Source: Micromonospora pallida (GTDB lineage Bacteria > Actinomycetota > Actinomycetes > Mycobacteriales > Micromonosporaceae). From it: 64,000 nt of DNA. The notes below the pieces were generated by a model that had not been told where the DNA came from, made no database searches, and was given only the letters and a program-made list of their open reading frames with translations. Of this stretch, positions 25,706-35,564 are shown piece by piece. Where the stretch lies: positions 620,001 to 684,000 of the forward strand of contig NZ_FMHW01000002.1 in the NCBI RefSeq assembly GCF_900090325.1. Direction: 5' to 3'. Within the stretch, counting starts at the first letter, position 1. Each line of letters starts with the position of its first letter. The position numbers and the translations under genes were made by a program.

Positions 25706-25939
25706 ATGGAGTTCCTCCTCGCCTTCGTGGTGACCGGACTGGCGGCCAGCGGTGGCTGGATCGCCTGGGCCGGGGTCCGGGGCTGGAGCCGGTACCGCAA
25801 CCGCCGCCACGAGTTGGCGCTCGCCCGGGTCCGCGCCGAGGCGGTGGTGCGCCAGGCCGAGTTGGAGGCGCACGTCCGGGAGCTGGAACTGGCCAGCGAG
25901 ACGTACGAGGACTTCAAGCGCCGCCACCCCGAGAACTGA
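25706..25939 (+). CDS. small membrane protein with coiled-coil tail
   Basis: A 77-residue protein: one N-terminal helix (MEFLLAFVVTGLAASGGWIAWAG), then a basic stretch (RYRNRRHE) and an alanine/glutamate-rich helix likely to form a coiled coil (RVRAEAVVRQAELEAHVREL). The ATG follows GGAAGGAG. It lies 97 nt after the permease and before a strong terminator, so it may be part of the same transcript. Function unknown. Confidence 0.7.
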   Translation: MEFLLAFVVTGLAASGGWIAWAGVRGWSRYRNRRHELALARVRAEAVVRQAELEAHVRELELASETYEDFKRRHPEN

Positions 25940-25950
25940 GTCATCGACCG

Positions 25951-25992
25951 CCGACTGCCGTCGACCGGGTGCTTCCGGTCGACGGCAGTCGG
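25951..25992 (+). terminator. strong hairpin terminator
   Basis: A perfect 18-bp stem (CCGACTGCCGTCGACCGG and its complement) with a 6-nt loop, 12 nt after the small membrane protein stop. It ends the ABC transcript before the amylopullulanase. Confidence 0.85.
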
Positions 25993-25996
25993 TGTT

Positions 25997-26042
25997 CTGC
26001 AAGTGACCGCAACATTTCGACTTGGTTTGCAATCTATTGCAG
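25997..26042 (+). promoter_or_regulatory. TTGCA-type operator repeats upstream of the amylopullulanase
   Basis: CTGCAA (25997-26002), TTGCAA (26027-26032) and TTGCAG (26037-26042) occur within 46 bp, 57-102 nt upstream of the start, in an AT-richer stretch. Starch-utilisation genes of Streptomyces carry similar CTTGCAG/TTGCAA repeats bound by the LacI-type maltose repressor (family knowledge, from memory). This suggests repression relieved by maltose; the regulator is not in this window. Confidence 0.5.
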
Positions 26043-26098
26043 AATGTTTCGGCAAGGACTAGCGTGCGGGCCAATCTACGACCACGGAAAGGCCGTCG

Positions 26099-29000
26099 AT
26101 GAAACCCCCGCCACGATCCTCCAAGGCCCTGTTCGGCCTGGTTTCCCTACTTTCCCTGGCGCTCGTCGGCGCACCCGTCGCGGTGAGCCCCGCCAGTGCC
26201 GACGCCGCCGGGCGTCCCGACCCCCGCACCGCGGCCGGCGCGCCGCAGTGGCGCACCGAGCCCTCCGCCGAGGCCATGCTCCGGGCCGGCGCCGACGAGG
26301 CCCGCGCCGAGCAGTTCTACTTCGTCCTGCCGGACCGGTTCGCCAACGGCGACCCGCGCAACGACCGTGGTGGCCTGACCGGTGACCGGCTGAAGTCCGG
26401 TCTCGACCCGGCCGACAAGGGCTTCTACCACGGCGGCGACCTCAAGGGTGTGATCGACAAGCTCGACTACGTCGAGGGGTTGGGCACCACCGCGATCTGG
26501 CTCGCGCCGGTCTTCAAGAACCGACCCGTGCAGGGCGCCGGCGACGACGTCTCCGCCGGCTACCACGGGTACTGGATCACCGACTTCACCCAGGTCGACC
26601 CGCACTTCGGCACCAACGAGGAACTCGAGCGCCTGGTCGACCTCGCCCACCGGCGGGGGATCAAGGTCTACCTCGACGTCATCGTCAACCACACCGCCGA
26701 CGTCATCAAGTACGCCGAGGACAAGTACGCGTACGTCGACAAGAAGACCAGCCCGTACACCGACGCGCAGGGGCGCTCCTTCGAGGACCGCAACTACGCC
26801 GACGGCAGCCGGGACTTCCCGAAGGTCGACGCCAACTCCGGCCCGTACACCCCGACCTTCGCCACCGAGGCGGACAAGACGGTCAAGGTCCCGGCCTGGC
26901 TCAACGACGTGACCATGTACCACAACCGGGGTGACTCCACCTTCGCCGGTGAGAACAGCGAGTACGGCGACTTCTTCGGCCTCGACGACCTGTGGACCGA
27001 ACGCCCCGAGGTGGTCCAGGGGCTGACCAAGGTCTACGGCGACTGGATCGCCAGCACCGGCGTCGACGGGTTCCGCCTGGACACCGTCAAGCACGTCAAC
27101 CTCGACTTCTGGCCGCAGTTCAGCCGGGGCATCGAGCGCGCCGCAGAGAAGGCGGGCAAGAAGGACTTCTTCATGTTCGGCGAGGTCTACAGCGCCGACC
27201 CGGAGATCACCTCTACCTACGTTCGGCAGGGCGGCCTGCCGGCCACCCTGGACTTCCCCTTCCAGGACGCGGCCACCGGCTACACCGCCAGGAACGGCTC
27301 CGCCAAGGCGCTCGCCGACATGTACGCCCGGGACGACCTCTACTCCTCCCGGGACACCGACGCCGACCGGCTGACCACCTTCCTCGGCAACCACGACATG
27401 GGCCGGATCGGCTCGTTCATCGCGAACGGCGGCACCGACCCGGCCACCCACCTGCGCCGGGACCAGCTCGCCCACCAGCTGATGTTCCTCACCCGCGGAC
27501 AGCCGGTGGTCTACTCCGGGGACGAGCAGGGCTTCACCGGCCCGGGCGGGGACAAGGACGCCCGGCAGGACATGTTCGCCTCGAGGACGCCCGACTACCT
27601 CGACGACGACCTGATCGGCACCGACCGCACGCACGCCGTCGACCAGTACGACCGGAACCACCCGCTCTACCGCACCATCGCCGAGCTGGGCGCGCTGCGC
27701 AAGGCCCACCCGGCGCTGCGCGACGGCGTCCAGGTCACCCGGCACGCCGCCGACGGACCCGGCGTCTTCGCGTTCTCCCGGATCCACCCGAAGCAGCGCG
27801 TCGAGTACGTCGTCGCGGTCAACAACGCGGCCACCGCGCAGACTGTCACCGTGGACACCTGGTCGACGAACGCCACCTTCACCGGCGTCTACGGAGCCAC
27901 CGGCAGCAGCACCGCCACCGGTGACGGCAAGCTCACCGTCACCGTGCCGCCGCTGTCGGCGGTGGTGCACCGGGCCGGTACGGCGATCCCACAGCCGACC
28001 GCCGCCCCGGCCATCAGCATCACCGCCCCGGCTGCCGACGCCGCCGTCGTCACCCGTGCCGCGGTCACCGCCCAGGTGACCGGCGACCCGCTCGCCACCG
28101 TCGCGGTGGCCGCCCGGGTCGGCGGCGGCAACTGGACGCTGCTCGGCACCGCCGAGCAGGCCCCGTACACGCTGCACCACGACCTGACCGGGCTGCCCGG
28201 CGGTACCCGGATCGAGTACAAGGCCGTGGTCCGGGACAGTAAGAGTCGTACCGCGAGCACCCGCTCCACCGCCACCGTGGGCACCCCGGAACAGGGCGCC
28301 TCCCGGGACTGGGCGATCGTGCACTACCAGCGCCCGGACGGTGACTACGCCGACTGGAGCCTCTACGCCTGGGGCGACATCGACCCGGCGTACGTCACCG
28401 AGTGGCCCAAGGGCCAGCCGTTCGCCGGTGAGGACGCCTACGGCCGGTTCGCCTGGGTGAAGCTCAAGCCCGGCGCGCAGTCCGTCGGCTTCCTGGTGAT
28501 CGACAAGGACGGGAACAAGGACGTCGCCCAGGACCGGACCATCGACGTCACCCGGACCGGCGAGATCTGGATCAAGCAGGGCGACCCGACCGTCCACCTG
28601 AGTTACTCCGACGCCACCGGCGAGCCCGCGCCCCCGGTCGAGGAGGGCGTCGCGCTCCTCCACTACCGCCGGGCCGACGGCAACTACGACGGCTGGGGCC
28701 TGCACCTCTGGGACGGCGCGGCCAACCCCACCGACTGGGCCGCCCCGCTCGCCCCGACCCGGGTCGACGCGTTCGGCGCGGTGTTCCGGGTGCCGCTCGC
28801 GGCCGGAGCCACCGGGCTGAGCTACATCATCCACAAGGGAGACGAGAAGGACCTCCCGCAGGACCAGCGGCTCGACTTCGCCAGCGCCGGACGGGAGGTG
28901 TGGCTGCTCGCCGCCACCCCGGGCCGACTGCTCCCGGCGACCACCAGCGGCACCGCGAAGGACCTCGACATCACCAAGCAGAAGGCGCACTGGATCGACC

Positions 29001-31591
29001 GGTCCACCGTCGCCTGGGCCACCGGCCCGGCCGACGGCAAGACGTACGCCCTGGTCACCGCCCCGGCTGGTGGGGTGACCGTGGTCGACGGCGAGCTGTC
29101 CGGGACGTACACCTCGCTGCCGCTGACCGCGCAGCGCAACGGGCTCACCGAGACCCAGCGCGCGAAGTTCCCGCACCTGTGGGCGTACCAGACGTTCCGC
29201 CTCGCTGACCGGGATCTGGCGAAGGTGCCGGCCGCGCTGCGCGGACAGCTCCTGGTGACCGAGCGGGACCACGAGGGCAACCTGCTCTCCGCGACCGGCG
29301 TGCAGATCCCCGGCGCGCTGGACGACGTCTACGCCCGGGCCACCTCGGCGAAGCTCGGCCCGACCTTCGACGGCAACCGGCCGTCGCTGGCGGTCTGGGC
29401 GCCCACCGCCCGGACCGTCGCGCTGGAGCTGTTCGATTCGCCGACCGCGCAGCCGACGACCGTGGCCATGCGCCGGGACGACCGGACCGGCGTCTGGTCG
29501 GCGCGCGGCACGCGGGACTGGACCGGCAAGTACTACCGGTACCGGGTGGAGACCTGGCAGCCGGCGGCGCAGCAGGTGCGCACCGTGTCGGTCACCGACC
29601 CGTACTCGGTGGCCCTCGCCCCGAACTCCACGCACAGCCAGCTCGTCGACCTCGACGACCCGGCGCTCGCGCCGGCCGGCTGGGCGAAGCTGCGCAAGCC
29701 GGCGGCGGTGCCGTCGTCGAAGGTGCAGATCTCCGAGCTGTCGGTGCGGGACTTCTCTGTCGCCGACAGCAGCGTCCCGGCCGAGCGACGGGGCACCTTC
29801 CTCGCCTTCACCGACCCGGCCACCGCCGGCATGACCCACCTGCGCAAGCTCGGTGCCGCCGGGGTCACCCACCTGCACCTGCTGCCCGCGTTCGACTTCG
29901 CCACCATCCCCGAGCGGCGCGGTGAGCAGCAACAGCCCGCCTGCGACCTGACGAAGCTGCCGCCGGACTCCGACCAGCAGCAGAAGTGCGTCGCCGGGGT
30001 CGCCGACACCGACGGCTACAACTGGGGGTACGACCCGCTGCACTACACCGTGCCGGAGGGCGGCTACGCCGTCGACCCGAACGGCGCCAAGCGGACCACC
30101 GAGTTCCGGCAGATGGTCGCCGGGGTCAACGCCGCGAACCTGCGCGTGGTGATGGACGTGGTCTACAACCACACTTCGGCCGCCGGCACCGACCCGAAGT
30201 CGGTGCTCGACCAGGTGGTGCCCGGCTACTACCACCGGCTGCTGGAGGACGGCGCCGTCGCCAACTCCACCTGCTGCGCCAACACCGCCCCCGAGCACGC
30301 CATGATGGGCAAGCTGGTGGTCGACTCCATCGTCACCTGGGCGAAGGCGTACAAGGTGGACGGCTTCCGGTTCGACCTGATGGGTCACCACCCGAAGGCG
30401 AACATGCTCGACGTGCGCCGGGCGCTGGACAAGCTGACCGTCGCCCGGGACGGGGTGGACGGGAAGTCCATCCTGCTCTACGGCGAGGGCTGGAACTTCG
30501 GCGAGGTCACCAACGACGCCCGGTTCGTCCAGGCCACCCAGGCCAACATGGCCGGCACCGGCATCGGCACCTTCAACGACCGGCTCCGGGACGCGGTGCG
30601 CGGCGGCGGGCCCTTCGACGCCAACCCGCGCGTCCAGGGCTTCGCCTCCGGGCTCTTCAGCGACCCGAACGGCGACCCGGTCAACGGCAGCGCCGAGCAG
30701 CAGCGCGCCCGGCTGCTGCACTCCCACGACCAGATCAAGGTCGGCCTGGTCGGCAACCTCGCCGGCTACCGGTTCACCGACACCCAGGGCCGGACGGTGA
30801 CCGGCGCGCAGGTCGACTACAACGGCTCGCCGGCCGGCTACACCGCCGCGCCGGGGGAGGCGGTCACCTACGTCGACGCGCACGACAACGAGATCCTGTA
30901 CGACGCGTTGGCCTACAAGCTGCCGCAGGACACCCCGATGGTGGACCGGGCCCGGATGCAGGTGCTCGCCTTCTCCACGGTGCTGATGGGGCAGGGCGCC
31001 GGCTTCGTCACCACCGGCACCGAGCGGCTGCGGTCGAAGTCGCTGGACCGCAACTCGTACAACTCCGGTGACTGGTTCAACCAGATCCGGTGGGACTGCG
31101 CCCAGGGCAACGGCTTCGGCGCCGGCCTGCCCCCGGCGGCGGACAACGAGGACAAGTGGTCGTACGCCAGGCCGCTGCTGGCGGACGCGAAGCTGGTGCC
31201 GGACTGCGCGGCGATCAACCTGACCGACGCCCGGTACGCCGAACTGCTGCGCGTGCGGGCCTCCTCGCCGGTGTTCGGGCTGACCGACGCCAGCGAGGTG
31301 CAGCAGCGGGTGGCCTTCCCGCTCTCCGGTCCGCAGGAGACCCCCGGCGTACTCACCATGACGCTGGACGGTCGCGGCCTGGACCGGCAGTGGAAGTCGG
31401 TGACCGTGGTCTTCAACGCCACCCCGCAGTCGGCGACCCAGCAGGTAACCGGCCTGCGGGGCGCGGACGTGACCCTGCACCCGGTGCTGCGCACGTCGGC
31501 GGACCCGGTGCTGCGGACCGCCTCGTTCGACGCGGCCAGCGGCACGTTCACCGTTCCGGCCCGTAGCGTGGCGGTGTTCGTCCAGCGCTGA
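26099..31591 (+). CDS. secreted amylopullulanase with two GH13 catalytic domains
   Basis: A 1830-residue exoenzyme. A Sec signal peptide spans residues 1 to about 35. GH13 domain 1 (about 70-620) is alpha-amylase-like: [11 protein letters not shown] (Asp328), MFGEVYS (Glu362), LGNHDMGRI (Asp433). Then come an Ig-like domain (about 635-725) and two CBM41 starch-binding modules ([38 protein letters not shown]). A pullulanase N-terminal/CBM48 region precedes GH13 domain 2 (about 1250-1760): [11 protein letters not shown] (Asp1426), [10 protein letters not shown] (Glu1463), DAHDNE (Asp1596). It should hydrolyse alpha-1,4 and alpha-1,6 bonds of starch or glycogen outside the cell. The start follows GGAAAGG. 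Both triads look complete. Confidence 0.93.
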   Translation: MKPPPRSSKALFGLVSLLSLALVGAPVAVSPASADAAGRPDPRTAAGAPQWRTEPSAEAMLRAGADEARAEQFYFVLPDRFANGDPRNDRGGLTGDRLKSGLDPADKGFYHGGDLKGVIDKLDYVEGLGTTAIWLAPVFKNRPVQGAGDDVSAGYHGYWITDFTQVDPHFGTNEELERLVDLAHRRGIKVYLDVIVNHTADVIKYAEDKYAYVDKKTSPYTDAQGRSFEDRNYADGSRDFPKVDANSGPYTPTFATEADKTVKVPAWLNDVTMYHNRGDSTFAGENSEYGDFFGLDDLWTERPEVVQGLTKVYGDWIASTGVDGFRLDTVKHVNLDFWPQFSRGIERAAEKAGKKDFFMFGEVYSADPEITSTYVRQGGLPATLDFPFQDAATGYTARNGSAKALADMYARDDLYSSRDTDADRLTTFLGNHDMGRIGSFIANGGTDPATHLRRDQLAHQLMFLTRGQPVVYSGDEQGFTGPGGDKDARQDMFASRTPDYLDDDLIGTDRTHAVDQYDRNHPLYRTIAELGALRKAHPALRDGVQVTRHAADGPGVFAFSRIHPKQRVEYVVAVNNAATAQTVTVDTWSTNATFTGVYGATGSSTATGDGKLTVTVPPLSAVVHRAGTAIPQPTAAPAISITAPAADAAVVTRAAVTAQVTGDPLATVAVAARVGGGNWTLLGTAEQAPYTLHHDLTGLPGGTRIEYKAVVRDSKSRTASTRSTATVGTPEQGASRDWAIVHYQRPDGDYADWSLYAWGDIDPAYVTEWPKGQPFAGEDAYGRFAWVKLKPGAQSVGFLVIDKDGNKDVAQDRTIDVTRTGEIWIKQGDPTVHLSYSDATGEPAPPVEEGVALLHYRRADGNYDGWGLHLWDGAANPTDWAAPLAPTRVDAFGAVFRVPLAAGATGLSYIIHKGDEKDLPQDQRLDFASAGREVWLLAATPGRLLPATTSGTAKDLDITKQKAHWIDRSTVAWATGPADGKTYALVTAPAGGVTVVDGELSGTYTSLPLTAQRNGLTETQRAKFPHLWAYQTFRLADRDLAKVPAALRGQLLVTERDHEGNLLSATGVQIPGALDDVYARATSAKLGPTFDGNRPSLAVWAPTARTVALELFDSPTAQPTTVAMRRDDRTGVWSARGTRDWTGKYYRYRVETWQPAAQQVRTVSVTDPYSVALAPNSTHSQLVDLDDPALAPAGWAKLRKPAAVPSSKVQISELSVRDFSVADSSVPAERRGTFLAFTDPATAGMTHLRKLGAAGVTHLHLLPAFDFATIPERRGEQQQPACDLTKLPPDSDQQQKCVAGVADTDGYNWGYDPLHYTVPEGGYAVDPNGAKRTTEFRQMVAGVNAANLRVVMDVVYNHTSAAGTDPKSVLDQVVPGYYHRLLEDGAVANSTCCANTAPEHAMMGKLVVDSIVTWAKAYKVDGFRFDLMGHHPKANMLDVRRALDKLTVARDGVDGKSILLYGEGWNFGEVTNDARFVQATQANMAGTGIGTFNDRLRDAVRGGGPFDANPRVQGFASGLFSDPNGDPVNGSAEQQRARLLHSHDQIKVGLVGNLAGYRFTDTQGRTVTGAQVDYNGSPAGYTAAPGEAVTYVDAHDNEILYDALAYKLPQDTPMVDRARMQVLAFSTVLMGQGAGFVTTGTERLRSKSLDRNSYNSGDWFNQIRWDCAQGNGFGAGLPPAADNEDKWSYARPLLADAKLVPDCAAINLTDARYAELLRVRASSPVFGLTDASEVQQRVAFPLSGPQETPGVLTMTLDGRGLDRQWKSVTVVFNATPQSATQQVTGLRGADVTLHPVLRTSADPVLRTASFDAASGTFTVPARSVAVFVQR

Positions 31592-31635
31592 TGACCGGAC
31601 GGGAAGCCGCCTGCCGGTGACCCGTGGACATGCGT

Positions 31636-31680
31636 CCGGCCCCGCCCGGGTGGTCCTGTGGACCACGTGGGCGGGGCCGG
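31636..31680. terminator. bidirectional terminator with internal hairpin
   Basis: A 12-bp stem (CCGGCCCCGCCC and its complement) encloses a second hairpin GTGGTCC-TGT-GGACCAC. It lies between the convergent amylopullulanase and beta-helix genes. Confidence 0.8.
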
Positions 31681-31722
31681 CTCGTCGTGCCCCGGTCGGT
31701 GCCGGGTGTGCTCACCCGTCGG

Positions 31723-33363
31723 TCAGCCCTGGCAGTTGAGGATCGCCCGGCCGCCGCAGTTGGTCGAGTTGTTACCGACCACCCGCGACTGGAGGTCGAC
31801 GGTGGCTGCCCCGGACGGGGCCATGTGGTGGATGCCGCCGCCGGCAGTCCGGGCCTGGTTCAGGGTGATGTTCGTGCCCACCAGGGTGAGGACACCGGTG
31901 GCGCCGTTGTGGATGCCACCCCCGGTCGTGCCGGCCTGGTTGCCGGTGAGCTCGCCGCCGTTGACGGACAGCGAGCCGAGGTTGGCCACACCGCCACCGG
32001 CACCCAGGTAGGCGCTGTTGCCGGTCAGCCGGACGCCACTGAGGGCGGTCACCGTGCTCTCCGGGCCGTTGTAGATTCCGCCGCCGCCCGGCGCGGTGCC
32101 GGCCACCGTCGCCGCGGTGTTCTCCAGCAGCGTGACCTCCCGCAGCCGGAGCTGGGCGCCACCCTCGTTGGCGACCGCGCCGCCCGAGGAGGCGGCGGTG
32201 TTCGCGGTGAACTGGGAGTCACCGACGTCGACCGAGCCGCCGGCGACGTACAGGGCACCACCGTTGCCACCGCTCTCGTTGCCGAGGAACCGGCCTTTTC
32301 GGATGGTCGCCGTCCCGGTGCTCTCGAGGGCACCCCCGCCACGGGTGACGGTGCCGGTGACCGGCGCGATCGACTTGTTGGCCTCGAACAGGCTCTCCTC
32401 CGCCACCAGGGTGCCGGTGTTGCGGACGGCGCCCCCGCCGACGGCCGCGTGGTTGAGGGCCAGCCGGGTGTTGCGCAGCGTGGTGACGCCGGCGTTCTCG
32501 ACGGCGCCGCCGGTGCCCGCGCTCCCCACCGCGCCGTTGCCGGTCAGGGTGCTGTTCTCGATGACCGCCTCACCGCCGGCCTGCACCAGGACCGCGCCCC
32601 CACGGTTCGTTCCCGAGACCAGGCCGTTGCGCAGGGTCACGTCCCGCAGCGTCAGGTGGCCGCCGTTGTCGACCTGGAAGAAGCGGAACAGGGTGGTGCC
32701 GGCGTTGGGCAGGCCGTAGGCCCGCTCGATGACCGACCGTTCACCCAGGATGGTGATCCGGCTGGTGATCGGCGGGAGGGCGTTCGGGCCGGTGGCCGTC
32801 CGCAGGTCGTACGTGCACTCCGTGGCCAGCCGCAGCGTGCCGCCCTGCCGGGCGTTGGCCTGGTTGATCGCCGCGAAGAGCGCGTCGCGGTTGCAGGGCA
32901 CCGCCGTGGCCTGCTGAGCCTGCTGTTGGCCCTGCTGCGCCTGCTGGCCTTGCTGGCCGTTCTGGCTCTGTTGCCCTTGCTGGCCCTGGCCGTTCTGCCC
33001 CTGCCCTTGCTGGCCCTGTTGCCCCTGCTGGCCCTGGCCGTTCTGACCCTGTGGCCCCTGGCCCTGCTGGCCTTGCTGTCCCTGGCCCTGCTGGCCGCGC
33101 CAGTCGCCCTTTCCGTGGTGGCCCTTGTCCGCCTTGTGGCCGCCCTCCGGCGACGAGCCTTCACCCGTGAGGATCGACTGCGCGCTCGCCCAGGTCAGGC
33201 CGGTGAGGCCGGGCACCCCGGCGGTCGCGGCAACACCGATCGCGCCCACGCTGACCACACCGGCCAGGCCCGCAGCGCCGGTGGCCAACCAGAGCCGACG
33301 ACGGTTCCTCGGTGGCACCGCCTCCGGGGCGACTTCCTCATTGTTTCGAAGGTAGTTGGACAT
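31723..33363 (-). CDS. exported beta-helix protein on a Gln/Gly-rich stalk
   Basis: A 546-residue surface protein. After a cytoplasmic start (MSNYLRNNEE) a signal/anchor helix spans about residues 24-47. Residues about 80-140 are a low-complexity stalk of GQQGQ/GQNGQ repeats. A CSLREAIxxAN-like motif (CNRDALFAAINQANA) opens a right-handed beta-helix of many GGA-V-N/TG-rich rungs (GGAVRNTGTLVAEESLF, GGGIHNGATGVLTLVG), as in pectate-lyase-like and Pmp-like proteins. No catalytic residues are evident; adhesion, polysaccharide binding or surface coat are plausible. The C-terminus has a Cys pair (CGGRAILNCQG). Start chosen at ATG 33363. Confidence 0.8.
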   Translation of the reverse strand: MSNYLRNNEEVAPEAVPPRNRRRLWLATGAAGLAGVVSVGAIGVAATAGVPGLTGLTWASAQSILTGEGSSPEGGHKADKGHHGKGDWRGQQGQGQQGQQGQGPQGQNGQGQQGQQGQQGQGQNGQGQQGQQSQNGQQGQQAQQGQQQAQQATAVPCNRDALFAAINQANARQGGTLRLATECTYDLRTATGPNALPPITSRITILGERSVIERAYGLPNAGTTLFRFFQVDNGGHLTLRDVTLRNGLVSGTNRGGAVLVQAGGEAVIENSTLTGNGAVGSAGTGGAVENAGVTTLRNTRLALNHAAVGGGAVRNTGTLVAEESLFEANKSIAPVTGTVTRGGGALESTGTATIRKGRFLGNESGGNGGALYVAGGSVDVGDSQFTANTAASSGGAVANEGGAQLRLREVTLLENTAATVAGTAPGGGGIYNGPESTVTALSGVRLTGNSAYLGAGGGVANLGSLSVNGGELTGNQAGTTGGGIHNGATGVLTLVGTNITLNQARTAGGGIHHMAPSGAATVDLQSRVVGNNSTNCGGRAILNCQG

Positions 33364-33569
33364 CGGAGCTCTCTGCCCTCTCCTCGTACCAGACAAGGTC
33401 GCTCCGCCATGGCGAGGCGGCCTTCGCTACAAATCGGTTGTAGCTGCTGAACCACACCGTATGAGAATGTTCCTCACTATGACCGCCTAATCCGAAAGTT
33501 GCCCATATTGGGTGGCATTCTGGCAGGAGGGTGCGGTCCGGTCGTGGCTGGGCCGCGATCGGACACCGG

Positions 33570-33607
33570 GCGACCCCTCTCCGGGACGCGTCCGGGAGAG
33601 GGGTCGC
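33570..33607. repeat. 38-bp near-perfect palindrome
   Basis: GCGACCCCTCTCC (33570-33582) pairs with its complement at 33595-33607 around a central GGACGCGTCC; only one base pair mismatches. It could be a terminator, a cruciform or a dimeric regulator site. Confidence 0.7.
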
Positions 33608-33903
33608 TCTGGGTTTATGTGGATCAGCCGGTACACCACGGGGGATGCCGGCGGTGGGTCCCCGCGTCGGCGCCTGCGCGCGGGCCGCGGGGGGAAGGGA
33701 CCGGGCGGACGGAGCGAATCGCACGCGACCCGTCCGGACCGCCACGAACGGGAAGAACTTTCTGAACAAACCGTAGGGGATGGATCGCCCTAGGGTGCGG
33801 GTTTCCCGGGGTAACACCGCAATACGGCAAGATCTGGGCAGATTGGGGCGGAACCGGTCACGGGTGGCGGCCATCCACGCGAAGAGACTCAGTCATTACG
33901 CGA

Positions 33904-33955
33904 CGGACCCCGCCGACGGGGACCCGATTACCCGGGCACCGGTCGGCGGGGTCCG
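33904..33955 (-). terminator. hairpin terminator of the aminopeptidase gene
   Basis: A perfect 14-bp stem (CGGACCCCGCCGAC and its complement) with a 24-nt loop, 16 nt after the stop. Confidence 0.7.
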
Positions 33956-33970
33956 CCAGAGCAGTCGCGG

Positions 33971-35452
33971 TCAGCCCGGCAGGCGCGGGCCCGCCTCACG
34001 CTGTTCGGCCAGCCAGCTCTCCACCTCGTCCGCGCTCCGGGGCAGACCCGCGGAGAGGTTCACCGCGCCGGTGGCGGTCACCAGGACGTCGTCCTCGATC
34101 CGGATGCCGATCCCGCGCAGCTCCTCCGGCACCAGCTCGTCCTCCGGCTGGAAGTAGAGCCCCGGCTCGACGGTGAGCACGTACCCCTCGCCGAGGACGC
34201 CGTCCCGGTACACCTCCTTGCGGGCGTTCGCGCAGTCGTGTACGTCGAGGCCGAGCATGTGCCCGAACCCGTGCAGCGTCCAGCGCCGGTAGATCGTCGA
34301 CTTCTCGTCCATCGCCTCGTCCACGCTCACCGGCAGCAGGCCCAGGTCGGCCAGCCCCTCGGCGAGCACCCGCATGCAGGTCAGGTGGACGTCCTTGAAC
34401 TTCACGCCCGGCCGGATCGCCTCGATCCCGGCCTGCTGCGAGGCGTACACGACGTCGTAGACCCGACGCTGGAGGGCGGTGAACCGGCCGCCCACCGGCA
34501 GCACCCGGGTGACGTCGGCGGTGTAGAGGTGGCGGTTCTCCACCCCCATGTCCATCAGCAGCAGCTCACCCGGGCGGGTGGTGCCGTGGTTGTGCACCCA
34601 GTGCAGGATCGTGGCGTGCTCGCCGGCCCCGACGATCGAGCCGTACCCCACGTCGTTGCCGTCGTGACGGGCCCGCAGCGCGAAGATCCCCTCGAGCAGT
34701 CGCTCGGACACCCCCCGGTCGGCCGGGAGCACCCGGGCGACGTCCTCGAAGCCCCGGACGGTCGCGTCGACCGCGTCCTGGAGCTGCGCGATCTCCCACT
34801 CGTCCTTGACCAGCTTCAGCTCCGAGACGGCGATGGCCAGCTCCCGGTCCCGCGCCGGCTGTCCCTCGGCGCGGGGACCGTCCCAGGGGCGCACGGCCGC
34901 GTCCACCCGGGCGTCGAACCCCCGCAACACCCGGGTACGCCCCGGCGCCAGGTCGGCCAGCACGGCGTCCAGTTCGGTCAGGTCGGCGGTGGGCAGGCCG
35001 AGCTCGCTGGACTTCTCGGTGAGGGTGTGCCGCCGTCCCACCCACAGCTCGCCGTGCCGGCTGCGGAAGAACTCGTCGTTGTCCCGAGAGGAACGCGGAC
35101 GCATGTAGAGGACGGCGTCGTGCCCGGACCCGTTCGGCCGCAGCACCAGCACGCTGTCCGGGGCGTGGTCGCCGGTCAGGTAGACGAAGTCGCTGCCGGG
35201 CCGGAAGCGGTACTCGGTGTCGTTGGCGCGTACCTGTTCCCCGCCGGTCGGGATCACCAGCGTCTCGCCCGCGAAGGCAGCGGAGAGCGCGGCCCGTCGC
35301 TTGGCGTAGTTGGGCACCTCGGGGCGGGGACCCACCGGCAGGGTGCTGTCCCGCCAGCCCTGCCGCATGAAGGCCAGGAAGGCTTCCGGGAAATCCGGGT
35401 CGTGCGATTCGGTGCCGTCCGTCGGCGTCGTGTCGGTCCGCTTCTCAGCCAT
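33971..35452 (-). CDS. pepP: Xaa-Pro aminopeptidase (aminopeptidase P)
   Basis: A 493-residue M24B metallopeptidase that removes an N-terminal residue before proline. An N-terminal creatinase-like domain (about 30-220) precedes the pita-bread domain. The dinuclear metal ligands are visible: MDMGVENRHLYTADVTR (two Asp), HGFGHMLGLDVHD (His), LTVEPGLYF (Glu) and IGIRIEDDVLV (Glu). The ATG at 35452 follows GGAGGGAG; the longer frame to 35746 overlaps the opposite asparagine synthase gene and is not supported. It is divergent from that gene with a 112-bp shared upstream region. Confidence 0.93.
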   Translation of the reverse strand: MAEKRTDTTPTDGTESHDPDFPEAFLAFMRQGWRDSTLPVGPRPEVPNYAKRRAALSAAFAGETLVIPTGGEQVRANDTEYRFRPGSDFVYLTGDHAPDSVLVLRPNGSGHDAVLYMRPRSSRDNDEFFRSRHGELWVGRRHTLTEKSSELGLPTADLTELDAVLADLAPGRTRVLRGFDARVDAAVRPWDGPRAEGQPARDRELAIAVSELKLVKDEWEIAQLQDAVDATVRGFEDVARVLPADRGVSERLLEGIFALRARHDGNDVGYGSIVGAGEHATILHWVHNHGTTRPGELLLMDMGVENRHLYTADVTRVLPVGGRFTALQRRVYDVVYASQQAGIEAIRPGVKFKDVHLTCMRVLAEGLADLGLLPVSVDEAMDEKSTIYRRWTLHGFGHMLGLDVHDCANARKEVYRDGVLGEGYVLTVEPGLYFQPEDELVPEELRGIGIRIEDDVLVTATGAVNLSAGLPRSADEVESWLAEQREAGPRLPG

Positions 35453-35564
35453 GGTCCGCTCCCTCCGGTGGCGTCGCTGGTGCAGACGGTACCGCGCTAG
35501 CCCGGTGCGGGGAGAGCCCGTGGTGCCGCGACGGAGTGCTCGGGCGCGTGGAAAGATGGCCAAC

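Larger units (their letters stand above)
33364..33970. other. 607-bp intergenic region, no gene seen
   Basis: It lies upstream of the beta-helix gene (-) and downstream of the aminopeptidase gene (-). It contains a 38-bp palindrome (33570-33607), the aminopeptidase terminator (33904-33955), and an AT-richer stretch (33440-33520) that probably holds the beta-helix promoter. Several overlapping short frames lack ribosome sites and known motifs. Confidence 0.6.

Noticed and set aside
26147-31666. 1839-residue open frame on the minus strand opposite the amylopullulanase
   Set aside because: Antisense shadow with no domain pattern; the plus strand has complete GH13 motifs.
33338-33874. 178-residue minus-strand frame upstream of the beta-helix gene
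   Set aside because: Overlaps the start region of the beta-helix gene, has no ribosome site or recognisable motif, and crosses a palindrome.
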